From: Sphingobium sp. KCTC 72723
GTDB taxonomy: Bacteria > Pseudomonadota > Alphaproteobacteria > Sphingomonadales > Sphingomonadaceae
Assembly (NCBI RefSeq): GCF_014280435.1
Contig: NZ_CP060388.1
Coordinates: forward strand, 806,001 to 870,000
Direction: 5' to 3'
Length of the DNA stretch: 64,000 bases
Numbering within the stretch: position 1 is the stretch's first letter; the number at the start of each line of letters is the position of its first letter. The notes beneath the pieces were generated by a model. The model saw only the letters and a list, made by a program, of their open reading frames with translations, was not told the origin of the DNA and made no database searches. This document shows, piece by piece, positions 52,207 to 61,245 of the stretch. Position numbers and translations under genes: made by a program.

Positions 52207-54192
52207 ATGGCAATCACCAAGATCCTGATCGCGAACCGTGGCGAAATTGCGTGTCGTGTTATGCGCACGGCCAAGAAGATGGGTATCAAGACCGTGGCGG
52301 TCTATTCCGATGCCGACAGCCGCGCGCCGCATGTGTTGATGGCCGACGAAGCCGTGCATATCGGCCCGTCGCCTGCCGCGCAGTCCTATCTGATCGCCGA
52401 CAAGATCATCGCGGCGTGCAAGGCGACTGGCGCGGATGCGGTCCACCCCGGCTATGGTTTCCTGTCCGAGCGGGAGAGTTTCCGTAAGGCGCTGGACGCC
52501 GAGGGGATCATCTTCGTCGGGCCGCCCGCCAATGCGATTGCGGCGATGGGCGACAAGATCGAGTCCAAGAAGCTGGCGCTGGCTGCTGGCGTCAATGTCG
52601 TCCCCGGCTTCGTCGGCGTGATCGACGATACCGAACATGCCGTCCGCATCTCCAACGAGATTGGCTATCCGGTGATGATGAAGGCATCGGCTGGCGGCGG
52701 CGGCAAGGGGATGCGGCTGGCCTATAGCGAGCAGGATGTCCGCGAAGGGTTCGAGGCGACCAAGCGCGAGGGGCTGAACAGCTTTGGCGATGACCGCGTG
52801 TTCATCGAAAAGTTCATCGAAAGCCCGCGCCATATCGAAATTCAGGTGCTGGGCGACCAGCATGGCAATATCGTTTACCTCAACGAACGCGAATGTTCGA
52901 TCCAGCGCCGCCACCAGAAGGTGGTCGAGGAAGCGCCTTCCCCCTTCGTCACGCCCAAGATGCGCAAGGCGATGGGTGAGCAATGCGTCGCGCTGGCCGC
53001 CGCGGTCGGCTATTTCAGTGCGGGGACGGTCGAACTGATCGTGTCGGGCGCGGATACCACGGGGGAGGGCTTCTACTTCCTGGAAATGAACACTCGGCTC
53101 CAGGTCGAGCATCCCGTCACCGAGGAAATCACTGGCGTCGACCTGGTCGAACAGATGATCCGCGTGGCCAATGGTGAGAAGCTGGGCTTCACCCAGGACG
53201 ATGTGAAGATCAACGGCTGGTCGATCGAAAACCGGGTCTATGCCGAAGACCCCTATCGCGGGTTCCTGCCTTCGACGGGTCGTTTGGTGCGTTACAATCC
53301 GCCCGAAGCCGTCAATGGCGTGCGCGTGGATGATGGCGTGGAGGAGGGGGGCGAAGTGTCCATCTTCTACGACCCGATGATCGCCAAGCTGATTACATGG
53401 GCGCCGACGCGCCTCGAAGCCATCGACAAGCAGATCGCGGCGCTGGACCGTTTCGAGATTGAAGGGCCGGGGCATAATATCGATTTCGTGTCGGCGCTGA
53501 TGCAGCATGAACGCTTCCGGTCGGGTAACATCACCACGGGTTTCATTGCGGAGGAATATCCCGACGGATTCCAGGGTGCGCCTGCATCGCCCGAACTGCT
53601 GGTGCGGCTGGCGGCGATCGGTGCCTTTGCGGCGATGGCGCAGGCCGACCGGGCGCGGCGGATCGACGGGCAGTTGGGCAAGCGCCTCGCCCCGCCGACC
53701 GGCTGGCAGGTCAAGATCGGGGACGCGGTACATGACGTGCTGATCGACGGCGATGACGTGACGGTGGATGGCGAAGAACTCGACATGGCGCTGGAATATA
53801 CGCCGGGCGACCGGCTGATCGAGGCGGAATTTGGTGACGAGGAACTGAGCGTGCGGATCGCGCCGGTGCGGTCGGGCTTTGTGCTGACGGCGCATGGGGC
53901 CAGCCACACGCTGCGCATCCTGCCTGCGCACGCGGCCCCCTTTGCCGCGCATATGATCGAAAAAATCCCGCCCGACCTGTCGCGCTATCTGATCTGCCCG
54001 ATGCCGGGCCTGCTGGTCGCGCTGCATGTGGGTGAGGGCGACAAGGTCGAGGCCGGGCAACCGCTCGCCGTGATCGAGGCGATGAAGATGGAGAATATCC
54101 TGCGCGCGCAAAAGGCGGGCGTGGTGAAAACTGTGTCGGCCAAGCAGGGCGAAAGCCTGGCGGTGGACGCGATCATATTGGAAATGGAATAG
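52207..54192 (+). CDS. pccA: propionyl-CoA carboxylase alpha subunit
   Basis: 661 aa. Biotin carboxylase ATP-grasp domains at 1-450 (ILIANRGEIACRVMRTAKKM; ASAGGGGKGMR; EMNTRLQVEHPVTEE), a BT-like linker, and a C-terminal biotinyl domain with the biotin lysine in IEAMKMEN near 626. Carboxylates biotin for PccB. GGGAAT precedes the ATG. Separated from bioB by palindromic repeats. Confidence 0.96.
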   Translation: MAITKILIANRGEIACRVMRTAKKMGIKTVAVYSDADSRAPHVLMADEAVHIGPSPAAQSYLIADKIIAACKATGADAVHPGYGFLSERESFRKALDAEGIIFVGPPANAIAAMGDKIESKKLALAAGVNVVPGFVGVIDDTEHAVRISNEIGYPVMMKASAGGGGKGMRLAYSEQDVREGFEATKREGLNSFGDDRVFIEKFIESPRHIEIQVLGDQHGNIVYLNERECSIQRRHQKVVEEAPSPFVTPKMRKAMGEQCVALAAAVGYFSAGTVELIVSGADTTGEGFYFLEMNTRLQVEHPVTEEITGVDLVEQMIRVANGEKLGFTQDDVKINGWSIENRVYAEDPYRGFLPSTGRLVRYNPPEAVNGVRVDDGVEEGGEVSIFYDPMIAKLITWAPTRLEAIDKQIAALDRFEIEGPGHNIDFVSALMQHERFRSGNITTGFIAEEYPDGFQGAPASPELLVRLAAIGAFAAMAQADRARRIDGQLGKRLAPPTGWQVKIGDAVHDVLIDGDDVTVDGEELDMALEYTPGDRLIEAEFGDEELSVRIAPVRSGFVLTAHGASHTLRILPAHAAPFAAHMIEKIPPDLSRYLICPMPGLLVALHVGEGDKVEAGQPLAVIEAMKMENILRAQKAGVVKTVSAKQGESLAVDAIILEME

Positions 54193-54230
54193 GCTTTGCG
54201 CGACCGGGCCATGCGTGGGATGGACAGTCC

Positions 54231-55073
54231 ATGACAAGGCTGAACACCCATGAATGGACCGGCGCGACAGGCGATGTATGGGCGCAGGAATGGCGCCGGA
54301 CCGACCGTAGTTTCGGCGATCTGGCCGATCATCTGAACCGCGCTATTCGGGCCGCGATGCCCGATGGCCCGGTCCGGGTGGCGGACGGGGGGTGCGGCGC
54401 GGGGGCGACCAGCATTGCAACGGCGTCGATGCGCGATGACGTGCAGGTCGTGGGCATCGACCTGTCGCCCGGATTGCTGGCCATCGCGGCGGATCGGGCG
54501 GCGGATTTGCCCAACTGCACCTTCCTTGCCGGAGCGGTCCAACAGGTGATGGGCGATTTGCCGCCGTTCGACCTGATCGTATCGCGCCATGGCGTGATGT
54601 TTTTTGACGATCCGGTGGCGGGCATGGCCGCCATTCGCGCGGCGGCCAAGCCGGGCGCAAATATCGTCTTTTCCTGTTTTCGCGATGTCGGGTCGAACCT
54701 GTGGGCGAGCGAGATTGCCACGGCGCTGGGCGTGCCGCCGCCGGGCGCGGATGCAGGCTATGCGCCCGGTCCTTTCGGCTTTGCCGACGCGGCGTTCGTG
54801 CGCGCGACGCTGCATAAGGCGGGTTGGGGCGATGTGGCGGGCGATCCGGTCGACATTGCCTATCGCGCGGGGGAAGGCGCCGACGCGGTGGCCGATGCGG
54901 TGGAGTATTTTGGCAGGATCGGGCCGGCGGCCCGCGCGATCAAGGCAGCATCGGCGGCCGATCGTCCCGCGATGATGGATGCGATGGCGCGGGTGTGCGA
55001 ACGCCACGCAAGCGAGGGCGCGGTGGATTTTCCTGCCGCTGCGTGGATATGGACGGCGCGCAACCCGGATTGA
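54231..55073 (+). CDS. class I SAM-dependent methyltransferase
   Basis: 280 aa. SAM motif I ADGGCGAGATSIATA near residue 47 (Gly-rich loop), the acidic motif VVGIDLSPGLL near 72, then DLIVSRHGVMFF near 110. Resembles the UbiE/Methyltransf_25 group. Substrate unknown. It starts 38 bp after pccA and may be co-transcribed with it. Confidence 0.8.
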   Translation: MTRLNTHEWTGATGDVWAQEWRRTDRSFGDLADHLNRAIRAAMPDGPVRVADGGCGAGATSIATASMRDDVQVVGIDLSPGLLAIAADRAADLPNCTFLAGAVQQVMGDLPPFDLIVSRHGVMFFDDPVAGMAAIRAAAKPGANIVFSCFRDVGSNLWASEIATALGVPPPGADAGYAPGPFGFADAAFVRATLHKAGWGDVAGDPVDIAYRAGEGADAVADAVEYFGRIGPAARAIKAASAADRPAMMDAMARVCERHASEGAVDFPAAAWIWTARNPD

Positions 55074-55138
55074 TCCGCCCACGGCTTGCCGTCGCACGCC
55101 AAACGCGGCAGTGATGCACGAAACAGGCGGGGGTGGGC

Positions 55139-56728
55139 GTGAGCGAGGCAGTCGGCGGCGATTATGTGATGGACGCGAAGCGCGACCGGCTGGTCATTAC
55201 CGCGTCGGCGCTGGGCACTGTGTTCGAATGGTATGATTTCTATATCTATGGCGTGCTGGCGCCCATCATCGGACGGACATTTTTTCCGACCGACAATCCC
55301 ACGGTAGAATTGTTGTATACGCTGGCGGGGTTTGCGATCGGCTTTGCGTTCCGGCCGATCGGCGCGGCGCTGTTTGGCTATCTGGGCGACAGGCTTGGGC
55401 GCAAATATACGTTTCTGGCGACGATCATATTGATGGGCATCGCGACGGCGGGCGTGGGGCTGACGCCAGCGGCGGCCAGCATCGGCGTGGCTGCGCCAAT
55501 CTTCCTGATCGCGTTGCGGATTGCGCAGGGGCTGGCGCTGGGCGGGGAATATGGCGGCGCGGCCATCTATGTCGCGGAACATGCGCCGCCGGGCAAACGC
55601 GGTTTCTATACCAGCTTCATTCAGGCGGGCGTGATCGGCGGGTTCATCCTGTCGCTGGTCGTGGTGGTCGTGACGCAGGCGATCGTCGGGCCGGAAATAT
55701 GGCAGGCATGGGGATGGCGCATCCCCTTTCTCTTCTCGCTCGCGCTGCTGGCCATTTCATTGTGGATGCGGTTGATGCTGAGCGAAAGCCCGGTGTTTCT
55801 GGCGATGAAGAAGGCGGGGGCGCAGGCGAAAAACCCGTTGAAGGAAGCCTTTACCGCGGCGGGTAACAAGAAACGCATGTTCGTGGCGATGATCGGCATT
55901 GCGGCGGGCTTTACCGTCATTGCCTACACGGTGATGTTCCAGGCGCTCTATTTCCTGCAAAGCGGGCTGCATGTGTCGGCGGGCATGGCGCAATTGCTGG
56001 TCGGGGGCAGCGCGCTGCTGGGCATCGGCAGCTTCATCTTCTTTGGCTGGCTGTCGGACAGAGTGGGGCGGCGGCGACCGATCATCATCGGCTATGCGCT
56101 GGTGCTGCTGTTGGCGGTGCCGATCTATCAGTTCATGGGCGCGACCGCGAACCCGGCGCTGGCGCAGGCGGCGCAGCGCGCGCCGGTGGCCGTCAGCGGG
56201 CCGGATTGCAGCTTCGATCCCTTCGCGAAGGTGCAGCCGACCGCGTGCGGCAAATTGCTGGACCATTTTTCCAAGCGCGGCATATCCTATGACAAGGGCG
56301 TGGGCGCTGTTCCCGCCGTCCATGTCGGGGGCGTCGCGGTGAGGGACCTGAGCGCGGACGGGCTGGACGCGGCGCTGGCACGGGCGGGCTATCCCACTGG
56401 CACAGTCACGCCCGACTGGCGCAGCGCGATGCTGTTGTTTCTTGCCATGTTGCTATTGTGGACGCTGTCGGGGGCGACCTATGGGCCGGTGGCGGCGTTG
56501 TTGTCGGAATATTTTCCCGCGCGCATCCGCTATTCGTCGCTGTCGATCCCCTATCATATCGGGACCGGATATTTTGGCGGTTTCCTGCCGCTGGTCAGCC
56601 AATATATCGTCGCGCGGACGGGCAATCCCTATGCGGGGCTGTGGTATACGCTGGCCGTCGTGGCGATGGCGCTGGTGACATGCCTGATCGCGCTGCCTGA
56701 AACGAAGGATCGCCCCCTCGACGCCTGA
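55139..56728 (+). CDS. MHS-family MFS transporter
   Basis: About 529 aa from GTG 55139 (GTG 55133 or ATG 55169 are alternatives). Twelve membrane segments of the metabolite:H+ symporter family, with FEWYDFYIYGVLAP near the start and GDRLGRKYTF between TM2 and TM3. An insertion of about 95 residues between TM8 and TM9 (from about 340, CSFDPFAKVQPTACGKLLDH) has two Cys and is probably periplasmic. Substrate unknown, perhaps a dicarboxylate or other acid. Confidence 0.85.
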   Translation: MSEAVGGDYVMDAKRDRLVITASALGTVFEWYDFYIYGVLAPIIGRTFFPTDNPTVELLYTLAGFAIGFAFRPIGAALFGYLGDRLGRKYTFLATIILMGIATAGVGLTPAAASIGVAAPIFLIALRIAQGLALGGEYGGAAIYVAEHAPPGKRGFYTSFIQAGVIGGFILSLVVVVVTQAIVGPEIWQAWGWRIPFLFSLALLAISLWMRLMLSESPVFLAMKKAGAQAKNPLKEAFTAAGNKKRMFVAMIGIAAGFTVIAYTVMFQALYFLQSGLHVSAGMAQLLVGGSALLGIGSFIFFGWLSDRVGRRRPIIIGYALVLLLAVPIYQFMGATANPALAQAAQRAPVAVSGPDCSFDPFAKVQPTACGKLLDHFSKRGISYDKGVGAVPAVHVGGVAVRDLSADGLDAALARAGYPTGTVTPDWRSAMLLFLAMLLLWTLSGATYGPVAALLSEYFPARIRYSSLSIPYHIGTGYFGGFLPLVSQYIVARTGNPYAGLWYTLAVVAMALVTCLIALPETKDRPLDA

Positions 56729-56753
56729 GCGGGGGCGCGCTATCGGCGGGGGG

Positions 56754-57800
56754 ATGACTGGCTATATCGCTCCGCTGCGCCTTGCCCTTGACGGGGCGGC
56801 GCTTGTTTCCAACTGGCGCTGGCTGGCGGGGCAGAGCGGCGATGCGGCGTGCGGCGCGGCGATCAAGGCCGACGGCTATGGGCTGGGCGCGGTTGCAGTG
56901 ATGCAGCGGTTGATGGCGGCGGGGTGCCGCGACTTCTTCGTATCCAACTGGGGTGAGGCGGCGATCGTGGAGCCGTTGCTGACCGATGGCGTGGGCCTGT
57001 CCGTGCTGCATGGCGTGCGCGACGTTGACATGGAACAGGCATTGGCGTCGCGGGCGCGGCCGGTGCTGTGTTCGCCGGTGCAGGTGGCGCGCTGGCTGGC
57101 GGCAGGTGGCGGGCCGTGCGATGTCATGGTCGATACCGGCATGAACCGGCTGGGGCTTGACTGGCGCGAGGATGTCAGCGGGCTGATCGATGGGCTGGCG
57201 GTCGACACGCTGATGAGCCATCTGGCGTCGGGCGATGAGGATAGCGGGCTGAACGCTGTGCAGCGCGCGCGCTTTGTCGATGTTCGGGCGGGGGCGCAGG
57301 CGCGGCGCTACAGCCTGGTGAACAGCGCGGGCATTTGTCTGGGCCGCGATTATGCCTTCGACCTGACCCGGCCCGGCATCGCGCTCTATGGCGGGGTGCC
57401 GCGCAGGGAAGCGGCAGGGCATATCGTGCAGGTCGTGCAACCGCAGGCGCAGGTCGTGCAGCGGCGGCGCGTGCGGGCGGGCGACACGATCGGCTATAAT
57501 GCAACGCATCTGGCCAGCGCCGACATGGACATTGCGGTGTTGAACCTGGGCTATGCCGATGGCTATCTGCGCGGATTTTCGGGTAAGGGCGCGGCGACAT
57601 GGCGCGGCGCGGGGTTGCCGGTGGTCGGGCGCGTGTCGATGGACCTGATCGCGGTGGATGTCAGCGGGGCGCGCGGCGTTGGGGAGGGCGACTGGCTGGA
57701 TATGGCCTATGCGTTGCCCGACGCGGCGAACCTGTCGGGCTTGTCGCAATATGAATTGCTGACCGGGCTTGGCGCGCGGTTCGACCGGGTTTGGGGGTAG
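56754..57800 (+). CDS. alr: alanine racemase
   Basis: 348 aa PLP enzyme making D-alanine for peptidoglycan. The PLP lysine is Lys38 in AAIKADGYGLGA; the second catalytic Tyr lies in GDTIGYNATHL near 245. Slightly short for the family, mainly at the termini. It begins 25 bp after the transporter gene and ends at a strong terminator. Confidence 0.92.
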   Translation: MTGYIAPLRLALDGAALVSNWRWLAGQSGDAACGAAIKADGYGLGAVAVMQRLMAAGCRDFFVSNWGEAAIVEPLLTDGVGLSVLHGVRDVDMEQALASRARPVLCSPVQVARWLAAGGGPCDVMVDTGMNRLGLDWREDVSGLIDGLAVDTLMSHLASGDEDSGLNAVQRARFVDVRAGAQARRYSLVNSAGICLGRDYAFDLTRPGIALYGGVPRREAAGHIVQVVQPQAQVVQRRRVRAGDTIGYNATHLASADMDIAVLNLGYADGYLRGFSGKGAATWRGAGLPVVGRVSMDLIAVDVSGARGVGEGDWLDMAYALPDAANLSGLSQYELLTGLGARFDRVWG

Positions 57801-57843
57801 GCAGCGGATCAATCGTCCCACTATGGGGGATGATTTGAAACAG

Positions 57844-57880
57844 AAAAGGCCGCCGCTCCGAACCGGAGCGGCGGCCTTTT
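57844..57880. terminator. 17-bp bidirectional terminator
   Basis: Bases 57844-57860 pair with 57864-57880 around a 3-nt loop, with AAAA and TTTT flanks so that a U-run follows on both strands. Lies between alr (plus) and the thiolase gene (minus). Confidence 0.9.
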
Positions 57881-57896
57881 GTTCGTCAGCTTAGGA

Positions 57897-59069
57897 TCAG
57901 CGTTCGATGCACATCGCAACGCCCATGCCGCCGCCGATGCACAGCGTGGCCAGACCCTTTTTCGCGTCGCGCTTGCCCATTTCGTAGAGCAGGGTGGTCA
58001 GCACGCGCGCGCCCGATGCGCCGATGGGGTGGCCGATGGCGATCGCGCCGCCATTGACGTTCACCTTTTCCGCGTCCCAGCCCAGTTCCTGGCCGACCGA
58101 CAGCGCCTGCGCCGCAAAGGCTTCGTTCGCTTCGATCAGGTCGAGGTCGGCGATCGACCAGCCCGCCTTTTCCAGCGCCTTGCGGCTGGCCGGGGCAGGG
58201 CCGATGCCCATGATCGAGGGATCGACGCCGCAGGTCGCAAAACCCGCGATCCGGCCCAGGATCGTCGCGCCACGCTTGGCAGCGGCGTCGGCGGTCATCA
58301 GCACCAGCGCAGCCGCGCCGTCGTTGATGCCGCTGGCATTACCCGCCGTGACGGTGCCGTCCTTCTTGAAAGCGGCGCGCAACGCCTGCATCGCTTCGAT
58401 CGTGGCACCGGCGCGGATATATTCGTCGGCGGACACGATGGTGTCGCCCTTGCGCCCCTTGATCGTGATCGGCACGATTTCGTCGGCGAAGCGGCCGCTG
58501 GCGCGGGCGGCTTCGGCCTTGTTCTGGCTGGCGACGGCGAAGGCATCCTGCGCATCGCGGCTGATCTGATATTTCTCGGCCAGATTTTCGGCAGTGATAC
58601 CCATATGATAGCCGCCAAATGCATCGGTCAGGCCGTCATGAATCATCGTGTCAACGAGCGTGACCGGACCCATTTTGCTACCGGCGCGCAGATATTGCGC
58701 GTGCGGGGCGAGCGACATGCTTTCCTGCCCACCGGCGACCATGATGCTGGCGTCGCCAGCGCGGATCGCCTGCGCCGCCAGAGCGACGGCGCGCAGGCCC
58801 GAACCGCACAACTGGTTCAGGCCAATGGCGGTGCGTTCCACCGGGATACCGGCGTTGACGGCGGCCTGACGCGCGGGGTTCTGGCCCTGTCCGGCGGACA
58901 GCACCTGACCCAGAATCACTTCGTCCACTTCTTCGGGGGCGACGCCAGCCTGTGCCAGTGCGGCGATGATCGCCTGACGTCCCAGTTCGTGCGCCGGAGT
59001 CGATCCGAACGCCCCCATGAAGCTGCCGACGGCCGTGCGCTTGGCGGCGGTGATGACGATGTCTGACAA
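57897..59069 (-). CDS. phaA: acetyl-CoA C-acetyltransferase (thiolase)
   Basis: 390 aa. The nucleophilic Cys is in [12 protein letters not shown] near 88, His in [14 protein letters not shown] near 347, and the second Cys in LCIGGGMG near 377. TTG 59069 gives the usual start [21 protein letters not shown] 59084 is an alternative. Condenses two acetyl-CoA to acetoacetyl-CoA, the first step of PHB synthesis, or acts in degradation. Next to a PhaC-like hydrolase and phaR. Confidence 0.93.
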   Translation of the reverse strand: MSDIVITAAKRTAVGSFMGAFGSTPAHELGRQAIIAALAQAGVAPEEVDEVILGQVLSAGQGQNPARQAAVNAGIPVERTAIGLNQLCGSGLRAVALAAQAIRAGDASIMVAGGQESMSLAPHAQYLRAGSKMGPVTLVDTMIHDGLTDAFGGYHMGITAENLAEKYQISRDAQDAFAVASQNKAEAARASGRFADEIVPITIKGRKGDTIVSADEYIRAGATIEAMQALRAAFKKDGTVTAGNASGINDGAAALVLMTADAAAKRGATILGRIAGFATCGVDPSIMGIGPAPASRKALEKAGWSIADLDLIEANEAFAAQALSVGQELGWDAEKVNVNGGAIAIGHPIGASGARVLTTLLYEMGKRDAKKGLATLCIGGGMGVAMCIER

Positions 59070-59119
59070 AGGCGATATCCTCACATTATTGGGTCATGTT
59101 TTCGCAGGCGCACATAGCA

Positions 59120-60208
59120 TCATCCGCCATGGGTGAAAAGCCATCGGGAGAGGGGCGACCACAGGGTTTCGTGCGCTTTTCGGCCAATGACCATTCCGAC
59201 ATGGCCAAGATGCAACTGCCAGTCCTCATCCAGATCGGGCGCGGCGTTCGCAGGCACGATGCGATCGGTGGTGGAGCGGACGGATAGCGACGGGCAGCGC
59301 AGGGCGGCAAGGTCCATCATGCGGCCCGCAACGCTCCAGCGGCCTTCCCCGGTGGCATTCCCGGCATAGAGATGGTCGAACAGGTCGCGCCCCGCCGCAA
59401 AGCTGAGCGGGGGACCGGCATTGGCCCAATCCTCCACCGCCATGAAGGCGCGGGCCTGATCCGACCCGTCCTCCATATCGGCAAAGGCGGCATATTTGGC
59501 GATGGTGCGGGCCGGGTCCATGGCCCAGAAACCCGATTGCAGCACTTCCATCGGCACATAGCCCAACCGTTCGCACAGCGACCGTGCGCCGTTCCACAAC
59601 GTGGCGATTTCCTGCCGGTCGGCATCGGGGAAGCCGTCGAATGTCCATGGCGACGCAATGGTCGCTATGGCACGCACCGGGTGCAGCATCGCCGCAGCAA
59701 GCGCCAGCGTACCGCCCAGGCAATAGCCCACCAGGATCGGCGGACGCGGCAGCGCGGCGATTAGCGGCAGCAGCCGGTCAGTGACATGCCTGTCCAGTCC
59801 CATTGCCGCGTCGTGCGCCGATGGCGTTCCCCAATCGACCAGGCAGGCATTATGCCCCGTTGCGGCCATGTGGCGCAGCATGGACGCCCGTTCGGACAGG
59901 TCCAGCACTTGCGGCGGATTGATGAGCGAGGGGATGAAGATGACCGGCGCGCGGCCATTATCAACACCATAGCGCACCATACGCGCGGCACCCGCCTGTG
60001 CCATCACGGGCGGGGCCGGGGGCGGGGATGGACGGCGGGCGTGCTGATAGCGGCGAAGACCAATGAAGGCGCGTCGTCTCAGTTCGGGATTCCCTTCCGT
60101 TTCGCGCCATAAAATATTGAGAAAAAGGGGTAAAGGCCGCGGCCCATGTTGCGGTGCGGCATCGCCATATGCTATTGCGGGATGCACAGGTTTGGGAGAG
60201 GAATCCAT
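59120..60208 (-). CDS. PhaC-like alpha/beta hydrolase
   Basis: About 362 aa. The central motif VGYCLGGTLALAAAM (GxCxG, the PHA-synthase-type lipase box with Cys as nucleophile) is near residue 155, and a C-terminal catalytic Asp and His are probably in STTDRIVPA and LGHVGMVIG. Shorter than class I PHA synthase (about 590 aa), lacking the long N-terminal domain, so either a short PHA synthase-like enzyme or a related depolymerase/hydrolase. The assigned ATG at 60208 overlaps the phaR start on the other strand and lacks a Shine-Dalgarno site; the true start may be further in. Confidence 0.7.
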   Translation of the reverse strand: MDSSPKPVHPAIAYGDAAPQHGPRPLPLFLNILWRETEGNPELRRRAFIGLRRYQHARRPSPPPAPPVMAQAGAARMVRYGVDNGRAPVIFIPSLINPPQVLDLSERASMLRHMAATGHNACLVDWGTPSAHDAAMGLDRHVTDRLLPLIAALPRPPILVGYCLGGTLALAAAMLHPVRAIATIASPWTFDGFPDADRQEIATLWNGARSLCERLGYVPMEVLQSGFWAMDPARTIAKYAAFADMEDGSDQARAFMAVEDWANAGPPLSFAAGRDLFDHLYAGNATGEGRWSVAGRMMDLAALRCPSLSVRSTTDRIVPANAAPDLDEDWQLHLGHVGMVIGRKAHETLWSPLSRWLFTHGG

Positions 60209-60809
60209 GGCCAAGTCCAAGACGGCGAGTGATACAGAGCCGGTCATCATCAAGAAGTACGCTAACAGGCGGCTTTATAACACCGAAACTTCCAGTTACA
60301 TCACGTTGGACCTGCTGTCGCAGATGACGCGCGAAGGACGGATGTTCACGGTGGTCGATGCCAAGAGCGGCGAAGACATCACCCATAATGTGCTGACCCA
60401 GATCATCATGGAAGAAGAACAGCGTGGCAAGAACATGCTGCCGGTCAACTTCCTGCGTCAGTTGATCGCCATGTATGGCGATTCGATGCAATCCATGGTG
60501 CCGCAATATCTGGAAGCGTCGATGGACAGTTTCCGCAAGAACCAGTTGCAGTTTCAGGAAGCGATGCAGGGTGCGTTCGGTGGCGGCCCGCTGGCCGAAA
60601 TCGCCAAGCGCAACATGCAGATGTTCGAAGCGGCTACGACTGCGTTCAAGGGCGCAGGCGGGGTCATGCCGGGCGTTCCGGGCATGATGGGCGCTGCTGG
60701 TGCCAGTTCCGGGACAGCGCAGCCGGTCGAAACCGCCAAGGATGACGAGATCGCCGATTTGAAGGCGCAACTCGCAGCGCTGAATGCCAAGATCGACAAG
60801 CTGGCCTGA
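60207..60809 (+). CDS. phaR: polyhydroxyalkanoate synthesis repressor PhaR
   Basis: 200 aa from ATG 60207 with GGGAGAGG upstream. The N-terminal PHB/PHA-accumulation DNA-binding domain is at about 13-75 (IIKKYANRRLYNTETSSYIT, then DLLSQMTREGRMFTVVDAKS), followed by a phasin-linked helical part and a Gly/Met/Ala-rich linker, ending in a leucine-type coil (DLKAQLAALNAKIDKLA). It represses phasin and PHA genes and binds PHB granules. Context with thiolase and hydrolase supports the call. Confidence 0.93.
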   Translation: MAKSKTASDTEPVIIKKYANRRLYNTETSSYITLDLLSQMTREGRMFTVVDAKSGEDITHNVLTQIIMEEEQRGKNMLPVNFLRQLIAMYGDSMQSMVPQYLEASMDSFRKNQLQFQEAMQGAFGGGPLAEIAKRNMQMFEAATTAFKGAGGVMPGVPGMMGAAGASSGTAQPVETAKDDEIADLKAQLAALNAKIDKLA

Positions 60810-60824
60810 TGACGGGGCATTTCC

Positions 60825-61169
60825 ATGGCCAAGGCTGACCGGCTGGAGCGGCTGGACGTGCGCAGGATAGAGCTGGAAGCGGACTATCATGACGCGCTGG
60901 TCGCTGCGCTGCGCACGGCGGCGGGCGGTGTGTGGGGCTTGTTCGATCATAAGCCCGACAAGGCGGCGCGCAGCCGCACGTCGCCGGTCGTCGCGGCGCT
61001 CGACGAACTGGCCAGCGACATAGACGCCGTGCGCGATCAATTGGGGCTGGAGCCTTTTGCCCTGCACCAGTCCTTCCTTGCCGCGCGGGGTCCGGTGGCG
61101 TCCGACGCGCCGGGCGAACCGAAGCAGGCGCGGGCGTGGCTCGAAAAACTGGGCGTCGGCGTTAGCTGA
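60825..61169 (+). CDS. conserved hypothetical protein, 114 aa
   Basis: 114 aa starting 15 bp after phaR. Helical and charged at the N-terminus (LERLDVRRIELEADYHDALV), with a GVWGLFDHK motif around residue 35. No recognised family. Its operon-like spacing with phaR may mean co-expression. Confidence 0.6.
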   Translation: MAKADRLERLDVRRIELEADYHDALVAALRTAAGGVWGLFDHKPDKAARSRTSPVVAALDELASDIDAVRDQLGLEPFALHQSFLAARGPVASDAPGEPKQARAWLEKLGVGVS

Positions 61170-61245
61170 TAGTCGGGGCTGGACGGGGACGGCGCGCATG
61201 GCCTATTGCGCGCCATCCATTCCCTACAGCAGGCAAGCCATTCCC

